A stretch of 6,504 bases of DNA, taken from positions 1-6,504 of the forward strand of contig JBOHUE010000143.1 of the NCBI GenBank assembly GCA_050734185.1. Direction: 5' to 3'. The notes under the pieces were generated by a model. It was given only the letters and a program-made list of their open reading frames with translations. It searched no databases and had not been told where the DNA came from. A program made the translations under genes and the position numbers. The DNA is from JAFALX01 sp050734185 (GTDB lineage: Bacteria > Chloroflexota > Dormibacteria > Aeolococcales > Aeolococcaceae). Below, in pieces: positions 1 through 5,723 of this stretch (its first letter is position 1; every line of letters starts with the position of its first letter).

Positions 1-627
1 GCCGGGCCCGGCGCCGACGAGGACCACCTCGCCGATTGCATCCGTGGAGTCGCCGCGCGCGTCACGCTCGATCGACGCCGCCAGATCGGTGGCGTCGGTG
101 TAGCGACCCTCGCGCAGCAGCGCCCGCGCCGGCGAGCGCAGCAGCCGCCGGTACGCGATCCTCTGCTGGTCCGCGCTCACGCCACGACGGCGAAGACGGC
201 GGCGCACCGTGCCCACCACCTGGGTGAACGGGCCCCACTCCTCGCCGAACAGGCGCTCCAACCGGGCCCGCAACGTCGATGCAAGGAACGGGCTCTCGCC
301 GCCGGTCGAGATCGCGATCTGCAGCGGGCCGCGACGCACCACGGCCGGTGCGATCCAGTCACATTTGTCAGTAACGTCGACGACGTTCAGCAGCACGTGG
401 TGCTCGTCGGCCTCGCGGCGCGCGACCTCCTGAGCGGCAGGATCGCCGCTCGCCTCGATGGCGAGGTACGCGCCGCGCAGATCACCCGGCGCGCAGGGAC
501 GCCGCAGGTGGACCACGTCCGCGCCGGCGGCGCGCAGCGTGGCCGCCTTCTCGTCCGCGAGCTCCCCGTCCCCGAGCACGACGCAGCGGCGGTCGCGCAG
601 CTCGAGGAACACCGGGTAGTGACTCAT
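1..627 (-). CDS. cysG: Siroheme synthase CysG-like: precorrin-2 dehydrogenase domain plus start of uroporphyrinogen-III methyltransferase (partial)
   Basis: The reading frame opens at ATG 627 and runs without a stop to the left edge (209 residues), so the gene is truncated by the window. Residues 1 to about 185 match the siroheme synthase N-terminal part (NAD-dependent precorrin-2 dehydrogenase/ferrochelatase): YPVFLELRDR at 4-13, a nucleotide-binding loop LGDGELADEK at 18-27, NVVD at 81-84 with D84 at the place of the catalytic Asp of E. coli CysG, and STGGESP at 107-113. Residues 199-209, GEVVLVGAGPG, are the opening of the SAM-dependent uroporphyrinogen-III methyltransferase, so the full protein is probably the bifunctional fusion. 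It makes siroheme, the cofactor of the sulfite reductase encoded upstream in the same operon. Its ATG overlaps the stop of the Sat/APS kinase gene as ATGA, implying translational coupling. Oddities: the usual GGGxVAxRK loop is GDGELADEK, and about 20 residues normally following the second strand are missing. It could be a variant with weakened dehydrogenase activity. Confidence 0.92.
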   Translation of the reverse strand, partial: MSHYPVFLELRDRRCVVLGDGELADEKAATLRAAGADVVHLRRPCAPGDLRGAYLAIEASGDPAAQEVARREADEHHVLLNVVDVTDKCDWIAPAVVRRGPLQIAISTGGESPFLASTLRARLERLFGEEWGPFTQVVGTVRRRLRRRGVSADQQRIAYRRLLRSPARALLREGRYTDATDLAASIERDARGDSTDAIGEVVLVGAGPG

Positions 628-2267
628 GAAGCGGCTTCTTCGTCCTCCTCGTCCGCGGCCGCTGCGAGCACCGCCGCGACCTCGGGCCGGGTGAACTGCG
701 GCGGCAGCGGCTCACCGCCGGCGAGCAGCTCGCGCACTCGCGTGCCGCTCAACACGAGATGCTGTTCCCGCGAATGCGGGCAGGTGCGCGCCGACACCAT
801 CGCGCCACACACCGTGCACCACATCGTGTGCTCGTACTTCAGGATCTCGATCCCCAGCTCGCCGGGCTCGTACGTGTCGAAGATGCGCTGCGCGTCGTAC
901 GTGCCGTAGTAATTGCCGACGCCGGCGTGGTCACGCCCGACGATGAAGTGCGTGCATCCGTAGTTGCGCCGGATGAGGGCGTGGAAGACTGCCTCCTTCG
1001 GTCCCGCATAGCGCATCCACGCCGGGTTGGTTGCGAGGAGGGTGCGGTCCGCCGGGTAGTAGTTCTCCAGCAGCACCTCGTAGCAGCGCATGCGCACGTC
1101 CGCGGGGATGTCGCCGGCCTTGGTCTCGCCCACCAGCGGGTGCAGCAGCAGCCCGTCGATGCTCTCCAGGGACACCTTCTGCAGATACTCGTGCGCGCGG
1201 TGCACGGGGTTGCGCGTCTGGAAGCCCACCATCGTGTTCCAACCGCGCTCGGCGCGGATCGCGCGCACCTCACGCGGAGTCAGGTCGTAGCGTTCGAACT
1301 CGGTCTCGGGGCGGCGCAGCAGCGTCACCTCGCCCGCGATGGCGACGACCGGCGACGAGCGCAGCGCCCTGACGCCGGGATGCTCGATGTCGTCGGTGCC
1401 GAACACCGCCGGTACCTCGCGATCGGGATCGGTGTCGTAGACCTCGCTCACATCGATGGTGGCGACGATCTCGCCGTTGTGACGCAGCGCGAGGCGATCC
1501 CCTGCGGGAACCGGGCCCGCGCGGAGCACCACGGGAATCGTGAACGGCGCTGACGATGCGAGCCGTCCGGAGCCGATGACCGACAGGTAGTCGCGCTCGC
1601 TCATGAAGCCCGACAGGGGACTGAGCGCGCCGGTGGCGAGCATGTACGCGTCGGAGAACTCGCGCGGGCCGATGTCGATGTGCGGCAGTGACCGCGCCGC
1701 CTCCCGCTCAGCCTCGCCGCCGAACCGCTCGGACGCGACGCCGTTGAGGTGACCGAGACGGACCAGCGTTCGCAGCACCGCGTCGACCGACACGTCGACC
1801 GACTCCGCCTCGCTGTCGACGATGACCTCCGGGTTCAGCGGCGCCTCGTATGGGTCGCTGACGCCGGTGAAGTTGGGCAGCTCACCGGCGAGCGCCTTCT
1901 TGTACAGGCCCTTGACGTCACGGCGCGAGAGCTCGTCGATCGAGCATCGCACGTACACCTCGACGAACCCAGGGGTCGACGCCCGAACCTCGTCGCGCAC
2001 CTCGCGGTACGGCGAGATCGCCGCGACGATCACCGGTGCACCGTTGCGCGCCAGCAGCCGGGCCACGTACCCGATGCGACGGATGTTGGTGTCTCGGTCC
2101 TCCTTCGAGAAGCCGAGACCCTTGGAGAGGTTGGTACGCACCTCGTCGCCGTCGAGCACCTCGGGCGCGCGCCCGAGCGCGGTCAGCTCGCTGACGAGCC
2201 GCTGCGCAATCGTCGACTTGCCGGCGCCGGAGAGCCCGGTCAGCCACACGACAAACCCGCGGCTCAT
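624..2267 (-). CDS. Bifunctional APS kinase (N-terminal) / ATP sulfurylase (C-terminal)
   Basis: A 547-residue fusion that activates sulfate: ATP sulfurylase forms APS from sulfate and ATP, and APS kinase phosphorylates APS to PAPS. Residues 1-175 are APS kinase, with Walker A GLSGAGKS at 11-18, LDGDEVR at 38-44, FSKEDRDTNIRR at 53-64, ISPYR at 84-88 and KGLYKKA at 119-125. Residues about 190-345 are the PUA-like N-terminal domain of Sat, and 346-547 the catalytic domain with QTRNPVHRAH at 350-359, GETKAGD at 380-386 and VGRDHAG at 443-449. C484, C487, C496 and H498 resemble the zinc site of thermophile/bacterial Sat. The start at 2267 is preferred over an upstream ATG at 2405 because the kinase fold begins at once, a GGAGG lies 7 nt upstream, and the ATG overlaps the cysH stop. 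The acidic tail (DEEDEE at 539-544) is encoded by purine-rich DNA next to the cysG start. The kinase-first order is that of animal PAPS synthases; the bacterial fusions I know are mostly Sat-first or CysN-CysC. Confidence 0.95.
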   Translation of the reverse strand: MSRGFVVWLTGLSGAGKSTIAQRLVSELTALGRAPEVLDGDEVRTNLSKGLGFSKEDRDTNIRRIGYVARLLARNGAPVIVAAISPYREVRDEVRASTPGFVEVYVRCSIDELSRRDVKGLYKKALAGELPNFTGVSDPYEAPLNPEVIVDSEAESVDVSVDAVLRTLVRLGHLNGVASERFGGEAEREAARSLPHIDIGPREFSDAYMLATGALSPLSGFMSERDYLSVIGSGRLASSAPFTIPVVLRAGPVPAGDRLALRHNGEIVATIDVSEVYDTDPDREVPAVFGTDDIEHPGVRALRSSPVVAIAGEVTLLRRPETEFERYDLTPREVRAIRAERGWNTMVGFQTRNPVHRAHEYLQKVSLESIDGLLLHPLVGETKAGDIPADVRMRCYEVLLENYYPADRTLLATNPAWMRYAGPKEAVFHALIRRNYGCTHFIVGRDHAGVGNYYGTYDAQRIFDTYEPGELGIEILKYEHTMWCTVCGAMVSARTCPHSREQHLVLSGTRVRELLAGGEPLPPQFTRPEVAAVLAAAADEEDEEAAS

Positions 2268-2989
2268 GTACGCGCCTCCGCCTCGCGGTGCCCGTTCGTT
2301 GCGATCTGATGCATCCCACACTCCTTGATTCCATTGACTTCCCACCACCAGCGGCCCGCGCGCTCGTCCTCGCCCGGTTGCGTCGCGCGCGTGCACGGGG
2401 CGCACCCGATCGACGTGTAGCCCATCGCGTACAGGGGATGGCGGGGTACACGGTGCCGTTCCAGATACTTCAGCACGTCATCCCCCGACCACGAGGCGAG
2501 CGGGGCAACCTTGACGATGTCGCCGTGCTGCTCGTCGACGGTGGCAACCGGCGTCGCCGCTCGCTGCGGCGTCTGGCTGCGGCGCAGACCGGTGATCCAC
2601 GCGTCGTATTCGCGCAGGGCCCGCGCCAGCGGCCGCGTCTTGCGCACCTCGCAGCAGCGCTGACGCAGCTGCACCGAGTCGCGGAACAGCCGCGTGCCAT
2701 GCTGGAGGGTCATCGCCTCCACCTCGACGGGATCCGGCATGATCACGCGCAGCTCGATGCGGTAGCGCTTGCGGAACGCATCCATCACCTCGTGCGTCTC
2801 CTCGGGCAGCCGCCCCGTGTCGAGCGTGAGGACCTCGACGACATCCGCGACGCGGCACGCCATGTCGATCAGCACGCCGGATTCGCTCTGAAAGCTGGCG
2901 ACGACTGCGACGCGCGCGTGCGTCCGGTACGTCCAGTCGAGGACGTCCTGAGCGGCCGCGGTCTCGAGGTCCGCGAGCGTCGTCGTCAC
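2264..2989 (-). CDS. cysH: Assimilatory APS reductase (CysH family, [4Fe-4S] type)
   Basis: A 241-residue thioredoxin-dependent reductase that converts adenylyl sulfate (APS) to sulfite and AMP. Visible motifs: the PP-loop variant SFQSESG at 32-38, LDTGRLPEET at 56-65, CCEVRKTRPL at 112-121, TGLRRSQT at 133-140, GCAPCTR at 195-201 and the C-terminal KECGMH at 222-227. C112, C113, C196 and C199 are the four cluster ligands of Fe-S CysH proteins, and C224 is the nucleophile that carries the sulfite intermediate. PAPS reductases of the E. coli type lack the two Cys pairs, so APS is the likely substrate, although some Fe-S enzymes, such as that of Bacillus, are reported to take both. The start chosen is GTG 2989: it overlaps the sulfite reductase stop as GTGA, has GAGGA about 7 nt upstream and gives a normal family length. 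An ATG at 3049 would add 20 low-complexity Arg-rich residues inside the neighbouring gene. The end overlaps the next gene as ATGA. Confidence 0.94.
   Translation of the reverse strand: MTTTLADLETAAAQDVLDWTYRTHARVAVVASFQSESGVLIDMACRVADVVEVLTLDTGRLPEETHEVMDAFRKRYRIELRVIMPDPVEVEAMTLQHGTRLFRDSVQLRQRCCEVRKTRPLARALREYDAWITGLRRSQTPQRAATPVATVDEQHGDIVKVAPLASWSGDDVLKYLERHRVPRHPLYAMGYTSIGCAPCTRATQPGEDERAGRWWWEVNGIKECGMHQIATNGHREAEART
2275..2279 (-). promoter_or_regulatory. Shine-Dalgarno GGAGG of the Sat/APS kinase gene
   Basis: On the minus strand GGAGG is followed by CGCGTAC and then ATG 2267, a 7-nt spacing. It lies inside the last codons of cysH and decides the start of the fusion gene in favour of 2267 over the upstream ATG at 2405. 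Confidence 0.8.
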
Positions 2990-4707
2990 GCGATGTCCTC
3001 GACGGCGATGTACCGCTCGGAGAGGCCATTCACGCCCTGACGCGCGCACCAGTCGCCGAATCCCTCTCCGGGAGTGCGCGTGCGCGCGTAGTCCGCGAGC
3101 GGCCCGCGCAGCAGATCCGAGATCTGCCCCAGTGGCACGTTGTGCGCATACAGCTCGTTGAGCCGCGTGCCCTCGCGGTCTCCGCCGAGGAACACGTCGT
3201 ACTTACCGAGCGTCGTGCCGACGAACCCGACGTCACCGAGGTACGGTCGCGCGCAGCCGTTGGGGCAGCCCGTCATGCGGAAGCTGATCGGCTGCTCGCC
3301 GACGCCGGCCGACTCCTGCACCACGGTCAGCTCGCGGATCAACGCCGGCATCGCGCGCTCGGCTTCCGCCACGGCGAGGCCACACGTCGGCCATGCGGGA
3401 CAGGCCATCGAGTTCTGCAATGTGGTCGGGATCTCTTCCGAGAGCGTGACGTTGTGGCGCGCGAAGGTGTCGAGCAGGGCGTAATGGTCCTCGGCCTTCA
3501 GCCCGGCGATGATCACGTTCTGCTGCGCCGTGAGCACGATCGTCGGCTGCAACCGCACCACGATCTCGCGCAGCGCGGAGCGCAGGTGGTGCTCATCGGT
3601 GTCGGCGATACGGCCGTTCTCGACATACAATCCGTAGAAGCACTGACCCTCGTCCTGCTCATGCCAGCCGAGATGGTCGGCGGCAGACGGCCAGCGCAGC
3701 GTGTGCGACGGCTGCAGCTCGTGGCCGAGCACGGTCTCGACCTCGCCGCGGAACCAGTCGACGCCGCGATCGGCGATCAGGTACTTGAGCCGCGCATGGC
3801 GGCGATCCGAGCGGTTGCCGTAGTCGCGCTGCACGGTCATCACCGCGCGCGCGACGTTCACAACATCATCGGGCGGCGTGAAGCCCAGCGGCTTCGCCAC
3901 CGCGGGCCACGTGTTCGGCTGGTTGGCGGTGCGCCCAAGGCCACCGCCAACCAGGATGTCGAATCCGGCGAGCCCGCCGTCGGACGCGCGGCGCGCGACC
4001 AGGCCGAGGTCGTTCGAATAGATGTCGATGCAGTTGTCGCCCTCGATGGCGAGCGCCGTCTTGAACTTGCGCGGCAGGTAGCGCTCGCCGTACAGCTCGT
4101 CCGGCACCTCGGGCTCGGACGAGGCCGCGAGCTCGCCGTCGAGCCAGAGCTCCACGTATGCGTGCGTGGTGGGTGTGAGACCCGCCACTAGCCGGGGCAG
4201 CCACTCGCGCACCTCGTCGCGCACGCGATCCTGCAGCGGCGCCGGGCAGCACATGATGTTGCGCTCCTGGTCGCCGCAGCCGCCGAGCGTCGTCAGGATG
4301 CCGTCGTTGATGCGGCGGATGGCCTCCTTGAGGTCGCCCTTCAGCACGCCGTGCAATTGAAAGGCCTGGCGAGTCGTGACGCGGATGCTGCCGCTGCCCA
4401 GGTCGCTCGCGATGCTGTCGTGCGCCAGGTAGGAGCTCGCCGGCACGATCCCGCCGGGGATGCGCGTGCGGATCATCATCATGTGGTGCTTGTCGCGGCC
4501 AAGCGCGCGCGCCTCCTTGCGGCGGTCGCGGTCGTCCTGCTGGTACACGCCATGGAACTTGAGGATCTGCACCGAGTCGTCGGTGAAGAGTGCGGTCGGC
4601 TCCGTCAGCTCCTGCGCGATCCCACCGCGCAGCTGGTTGCTCACGGCCTTCAGCTGCTCGACACGAGTCATCTCGTCGGGCGAGCTGCAACCGCACACGT
4701 TGCACAT
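2986..4707 (-). CDS. cysI: Siroheme/[4Fe-4S] sulfite reductase hemoprotein (CysI-type)
   Basis: A 573-residue cytoplasmic enzyme that reduces sulfite to sulfide with six electrons. It aligns along its whole length with E. coli CysI from memory: KFHGVYQQDDRD at 50-61, IRTRIPGG at 79-86, TTRQAFQLHG at 111-120, LPRKFKT at 211-217, LVGGGLG at 252-258. R80, R149, K214 and K216 correspond to the siroheme/sulfite-binding R83, R153, K215 and K217 of CysI. The cluster ligands are C436-X5-C442 and C481-X3-C485. No CysJ-like flavoprotein is in the window, so the donor may be ferredoxin. The context (CysH, Sat, CysG) argues for sulfite rather than nitrite. The start ATG 4707 lies 4 nt after the transporter stop and gives an unusual N-terminus, MCNVCGC (C2, C5, C7), before the CysI-like part starts at about M13. 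An internal start at 4671 would remove this extension; neither start has a strong Shine-Dalgarno, so the extension is likely but not proven. Confidence 0.93.
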   Translation of the reverse strand: MCNVCGCSSPDEMTRVEQLKAVSNQLRGGIAQELTEPTALFTDDSVQILKFHGVYQQDDRDRRKEARALGRDKHHMMMIRTRIPGGIVPASSYLAHDSIASDLGSGSIRVTTRQAFQLHGVLKGDLKEAIRRINDGILTTLGGCGDQERNIMCCPAPLQDRVRDEVREWLPRLVAGLTPTTHAYVELWLDGELAASSEPEVPDELYGERYLPRKFKTALAIEGDNCIDIYSNDLGLVARRASDGGLAGFDILVGGGLGRTANQPNTWPAVAKPLGFTPPDDVVNVARAVMTVQRDYGNRSDRRHARLKYLIADRGVDWFRGEVETVLGHELQPSHTLRWPSAADHLGWHEQDEGQCFYGLYVENGRIADTDEHHLRSALREIVVRLQPTIVLTAQQNVIIAGLKAEDHYALLDTFARHNVTLSEEIPTTLQNSMACPAWPTCGLAVAEAERAMPALIRELTVVQESAGVGEQPISFRMTGCPNGCARPYLGDVGFVGTTLGKYDVFLGGDREGTRLNELYAHNVPLGQISDLLRGPLADYARTRTPGEGFGDWCARQGVNGLSERYIAVEDIA

Positions 4708-4711
4708 GGCG

Positions 4712-5464
4712 CTAGACCAGTCTCAGCGCCACAGCCCAGACGACCACAAGCACCGCGCCGCGGGTGACGGGCTCCGGCACCATCTTGGTGAGCCGGCTGC
4801 CGAGTACGACGCCGGGGACCGAGCCGATCGCGAGCCCCAGTGCCAGCTCGTAGTTGACCGTCCCGGCCAGCATGTAGAACGGCGCCGTCACGAACGAGAG
4901 CAACGCCGCGTGCGTCATGTCGGTGCCGACGAGCGACGCGACCGCCATCGGCGTGAGCAGGCCCAGGAAGGCCACGGCCACCGAGCCGCTGCCGACGCTG
5001 GTGAGCGCGACCATGGCGCCCACGAGCACGCCGAGCGCGATCAGCGCGGCCGGCGGCGCGGGCGTCCGCCGCACCGGCAGGCGGTTGAGGAAGCGGAGCG
5101 TGAGGATGATCGCAACGAGCACCAGGGCTGCGGTGATGGCGCGCTGGGTGAAGACGTCGAGCAGCATGCCCTTGGGCACGACGGTGCGCACCAGGATCAG
5201 GGCCGCCAGCGCGGCGGGAACGCTGCCCGTCGCCATCCAGCGCACCGTGCGGTAGTCGGCGGTCTTCTGGCGAAGGTGCTGGAGCGAGCCCGCCGTCTTG
5301 GTGATCATCGAGAACACGAGCGACGTGCCCACGGCGGTGACGGGGTGTACGCCGGCGATGAGCACCAGCAGCGGCGTCAGCAGCGCGCCCGCGCCAACGC
5401 CTGTGAAGCCGAGACCGACTCCGACTCCGAATCCCATGAGGACGAGGAGTGGCAGCGAGTTCAT
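4712..5464 (-). CDS. TauE/SafE (TSUP) family membrane transporter
   Basis: A 250-residue, strongly hydrophobic protein of the TSUP family, named for sulfite exporters but including importers of sulfate and organosulfur anions. It shows the internal two-fold repeat of the family: TGVGAGALLTPLL at 21-33 with VGTSLVFSMITKTAGS at 45-60 in the first half, and TSVGSGSVAVAFLGLL at 155-170 with VGTDMTHAALLSF at 179-191 in the second. About eight membrane segments can be placed, roughly 4-20, 27-50, 77-93, 108-126, 139-157, 160-180, 185-203/205-224 and 234-250, with a basic loop near 128-134. It is the first full-length gene of the sulfur operon and ends 4 nt before the sulfite reductase ATG. It could import sulfate for the pathway or export excess sulfite; the sequence cannot decide. 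ATG 5464 has no strong Shine-Dalgarno of its own and overlaps the stop of a small upstream ORF, so its translation probably depends on that ORF. No other start codon is available in frame before the upstream stop. Confidence 0.9.
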   Translation of the reverse strand: MNSLPLLVLMGFGVGVGLGFTGVGAGALLTPLLVLIAGVHPVTAVGTSLVFSMITKTAGSLQHLRQKTADYRTVRWMATGSVPAALAALILVRTVVPKGMLLDVFTQRAITAALVLVAIILTLRFLNRLPVRRTPAPPAALIALGVLVGAMVALTSVGSGSVAVAFLGLLTPMAVASLVGTDMTHAALLSFVTAPFYMLAGTVNYELALGLAIGSVPGVVLGSRLTKMVPEPVTRGAVLVVVWAVALRLV

Positions 5465-5496
5465 CGACTTCGCCGGGAATGCGGGGTGTGGACCAT
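5461..5496 (-). CDS. Putative 11-residue coupling ORF before the TSUP gene
   Basis: ATG 5496 opens an 11-codon frame, peptide MVHTPHSRRSR, whose TGA overlaps the TSUP start codon as ATGA. It has AGGAG 10 nt upstream, a better ribosome site than the TSUP gene itself has. The stop-start overlap is the same geometry used between later genes of the operon. The peptide is basic, has no Cys and resembles no protein I know. A likely role is to load ribosomes that then reinitiate at the TSUP start. It could also be chance, because an ORF this short carries no statistical weight alone. Confidence 0.45.
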   Translation of the reverse strand: MVHTPHSRRSR

Positions 5497-5506
5497 GGTT
5501 TTGGAG

Positions 5507-5511
5507 CTCCT
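5507..5511 (-). promoter_or_regulatory. Shine-Dalgarno-like AGGAG, possibly switchable
   Basis: The minus strand reads TTAGGAGCTCC, with AGGAG 10 nt before ATG 5496. The core GGAGCTCC is self-complementary. Its GGAGCT is also an exact complement of AGCTCC at 5615-5610, within the last codons of the leader peptide, so the site could be hidden or exposed depending on RNA folding. Confidence 0.5.
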
Positions 5512-5524
5512 AACTGATCACTGG

Positions 5525-5541
5525 CCGCAGCAGCGCTGCGG
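5525..5541 (-). other. RNA hairpin 3 of the leader region
   Basis: In the minus-strand RNA, CCGCAG and CUGCGG form a perfect 6-bp stem around the loop CGCUG. Its left half (GCAGCGCU) is also an exact 8-base complement of the right arm of hairpin 2, so hairpins 2 and 3 cannot both form if that alternative pairing is used. Confidence 0.55.
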
Positions 5542-5548
5542 AAACACG

Positions 5549-5573
5549 GGCAGCGCTCCGAACGAGCGCTACC
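5549..5573 (-). terminator. RNA hairpin 2 of the leader region, candidate attenuator stem
   Basis: In the minus-strand RNA, GGUAGCGCUC and GAGCGCUGCC pair over 10 bp with one G-U pair and a 5-nt loop GUUCG. It is followed by CGUGUUU, a poor U-run, so it could be a weak or Rho-assisted terminator, or only a pausing or translational switch. It is the most stable-looking stem in the region by eye. Confidence 0.45.
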
Positions 5574-5603
5574 GGGCGTCAGCCGAATACGGCGAAGACG
5601 CCC
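5574..5603 (-). other. RNA hairpin 1, directly after the leader peptide stop
   Basis: Starting at the first base after the leader TGA, GGGCGUC pairs perfectly with GACGCCC (7 bp). Inside, after a small internal loop, GCCG pairs with CGGC around UAUU. A ribosome terminating or stalled near the end of the leader peptide would cover its left arm, so its folding should depend on leader translation. Confidence 0.6.
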
Positions 5604-5699
5604 TCAGTGGGAGCTGCGACAGCCCGCGAGGTCACCGCGGCAGCGGCCGAGATCCAGCCACAACCGACGAGTGAGCAGGCCGCGTCGCGCACCTTCCAT
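5604..5699 (-). CDS. Cys-containing leader peptide of the sulfur operon
   Basis: A 31-residue ORF from ATG 5699 to TGA 5604, 140 nt ahead of the first transporter codon. It has the look of the short leader peptides annotated before sulfur genes in Streptomyces and relatives: a basic N-terminus, then LTRRLWLDLGRC at 9-20, close to the recalled pattern RRxHVDLxR followed by Cys near the end. Here W14 replaces the usual His. Cys codons are TGC at residue 20 and TGT at residue 27, four codons before the end. It is followed at once by strong hairpins. The ATG lies about 10 nt after a TAGGAT box, so the transcript may start 2-3 nt before the ATG and be nearly leaderless. Expected role: its translation senses Cys-tRNA supply and controls the genes downstream. 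The peptide as such probably has no function. Family membership is from memory, not from a search. Confidence 0.7.
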   Translation of the reverse strand: MEGARRGLLTRRLWLDLGRCRGDLAGCRSSH

Positions 5700-5709
5700 G
5701 GTTCGCGAA

Positions 5710-5715
5710 ATCCTA
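5710..5715 (-). promoter_or_regulatory. Candidate -10 box (TAGGAT) of the sulfur operon
   Basis: TAGGAT fits TANNNT and lies directly after the stop of the upstream gene, 10 nt before the leader peptide ATG. At 17-nt spacing the -35 position reads GACCGG (5738-5733), a poor match to TTGACA, which is not rare in high-GC actinobacteria. A start about 7 nt downstream would give an almost leaderless leader-peptide mRNA. Confidence 0.4.
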
Positions 5716-5723
5716 TCAGATAG
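5713..5723 (-). promoter_or_regulatory. Palindrome CTATCTGATAG over the -10 region, possible operator
   Basis: An 11-bp inverted repeat with perfect 5-bp arms (CTATC/GATAG) around one central base. It overlaps both the TGA of the upstream gene and the candidate -10 box, and is AT-rich against a very GC-rich background. A second 8-bp palindrome TTCGCGAA follows at 5702-5709. A repressor site is possible, but no known regulator motif was recognised. Confidence 0.3.

Larger units (their letters stand above)
5465..5603 (-). promoter_or_regulatory. Leader mRNA between leader peptide and transporter gene
   Basis: This 139-nt stretch holds three successive hairpins (5603-5574, 5573-5549, 5541-5525), the AGGAG site at 5511-5507 and the 11-codon ORF. 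The element AGCGCU occurs three times (both arms of hairpin 2 and in hairpin 3) and is self-complementary, so several mutually exclusive folds exist. The arrangement of peptide, stems, ribosome site and gene is that of an attenuator. No SAM, cobalamin or other known riboswitch core was recognised. Confidence 0.55.

Noticed and set aside
2268..2405. Upstream ATG at 2405 extending the Sat/APS kinase by 46 residues
   Set aside because: The extension lies wholly within cysH, is low-complexity and Arg/Gly-rich, and the ATG at 2267 has GGAGG at good spacing and a stop-start overlap.
2990..3049. ATG at 3049 as start of cysH
   Set aside because: It would add 20 Arg-rich residues from the opposite frame of the sulfite reductase end; GTG 2989 gives the family length and a GTGA overlap.
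3142..4191. Long open frame on the plus strand opposite the sulfite reductase
   Set aside because: It is antisense to a fully conserved gene, Arg/Ala/His-rich with no recognisable motif, and such frames are expected in GC-rich DNA. The same applies to plus-strand frames at 759-1553, 2288-3040, 1749-2309 and 4460-5674.
2986..4707. Assignment as nitrite reductase
   Set aside because: The sequence follows CysI more closely, and every neighbour belongs to sulfate assimilation; no nitrate or nitrite gene is present.
5465..5699. Possible SAM or other known riboswitch ahead of a sulfur operon
   Set aside because: No conserved riboswitch core was recognised by eye, and the leader peptide plus simple hairpins explain the region better. 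A covariance-model search would be needed to exclude it.
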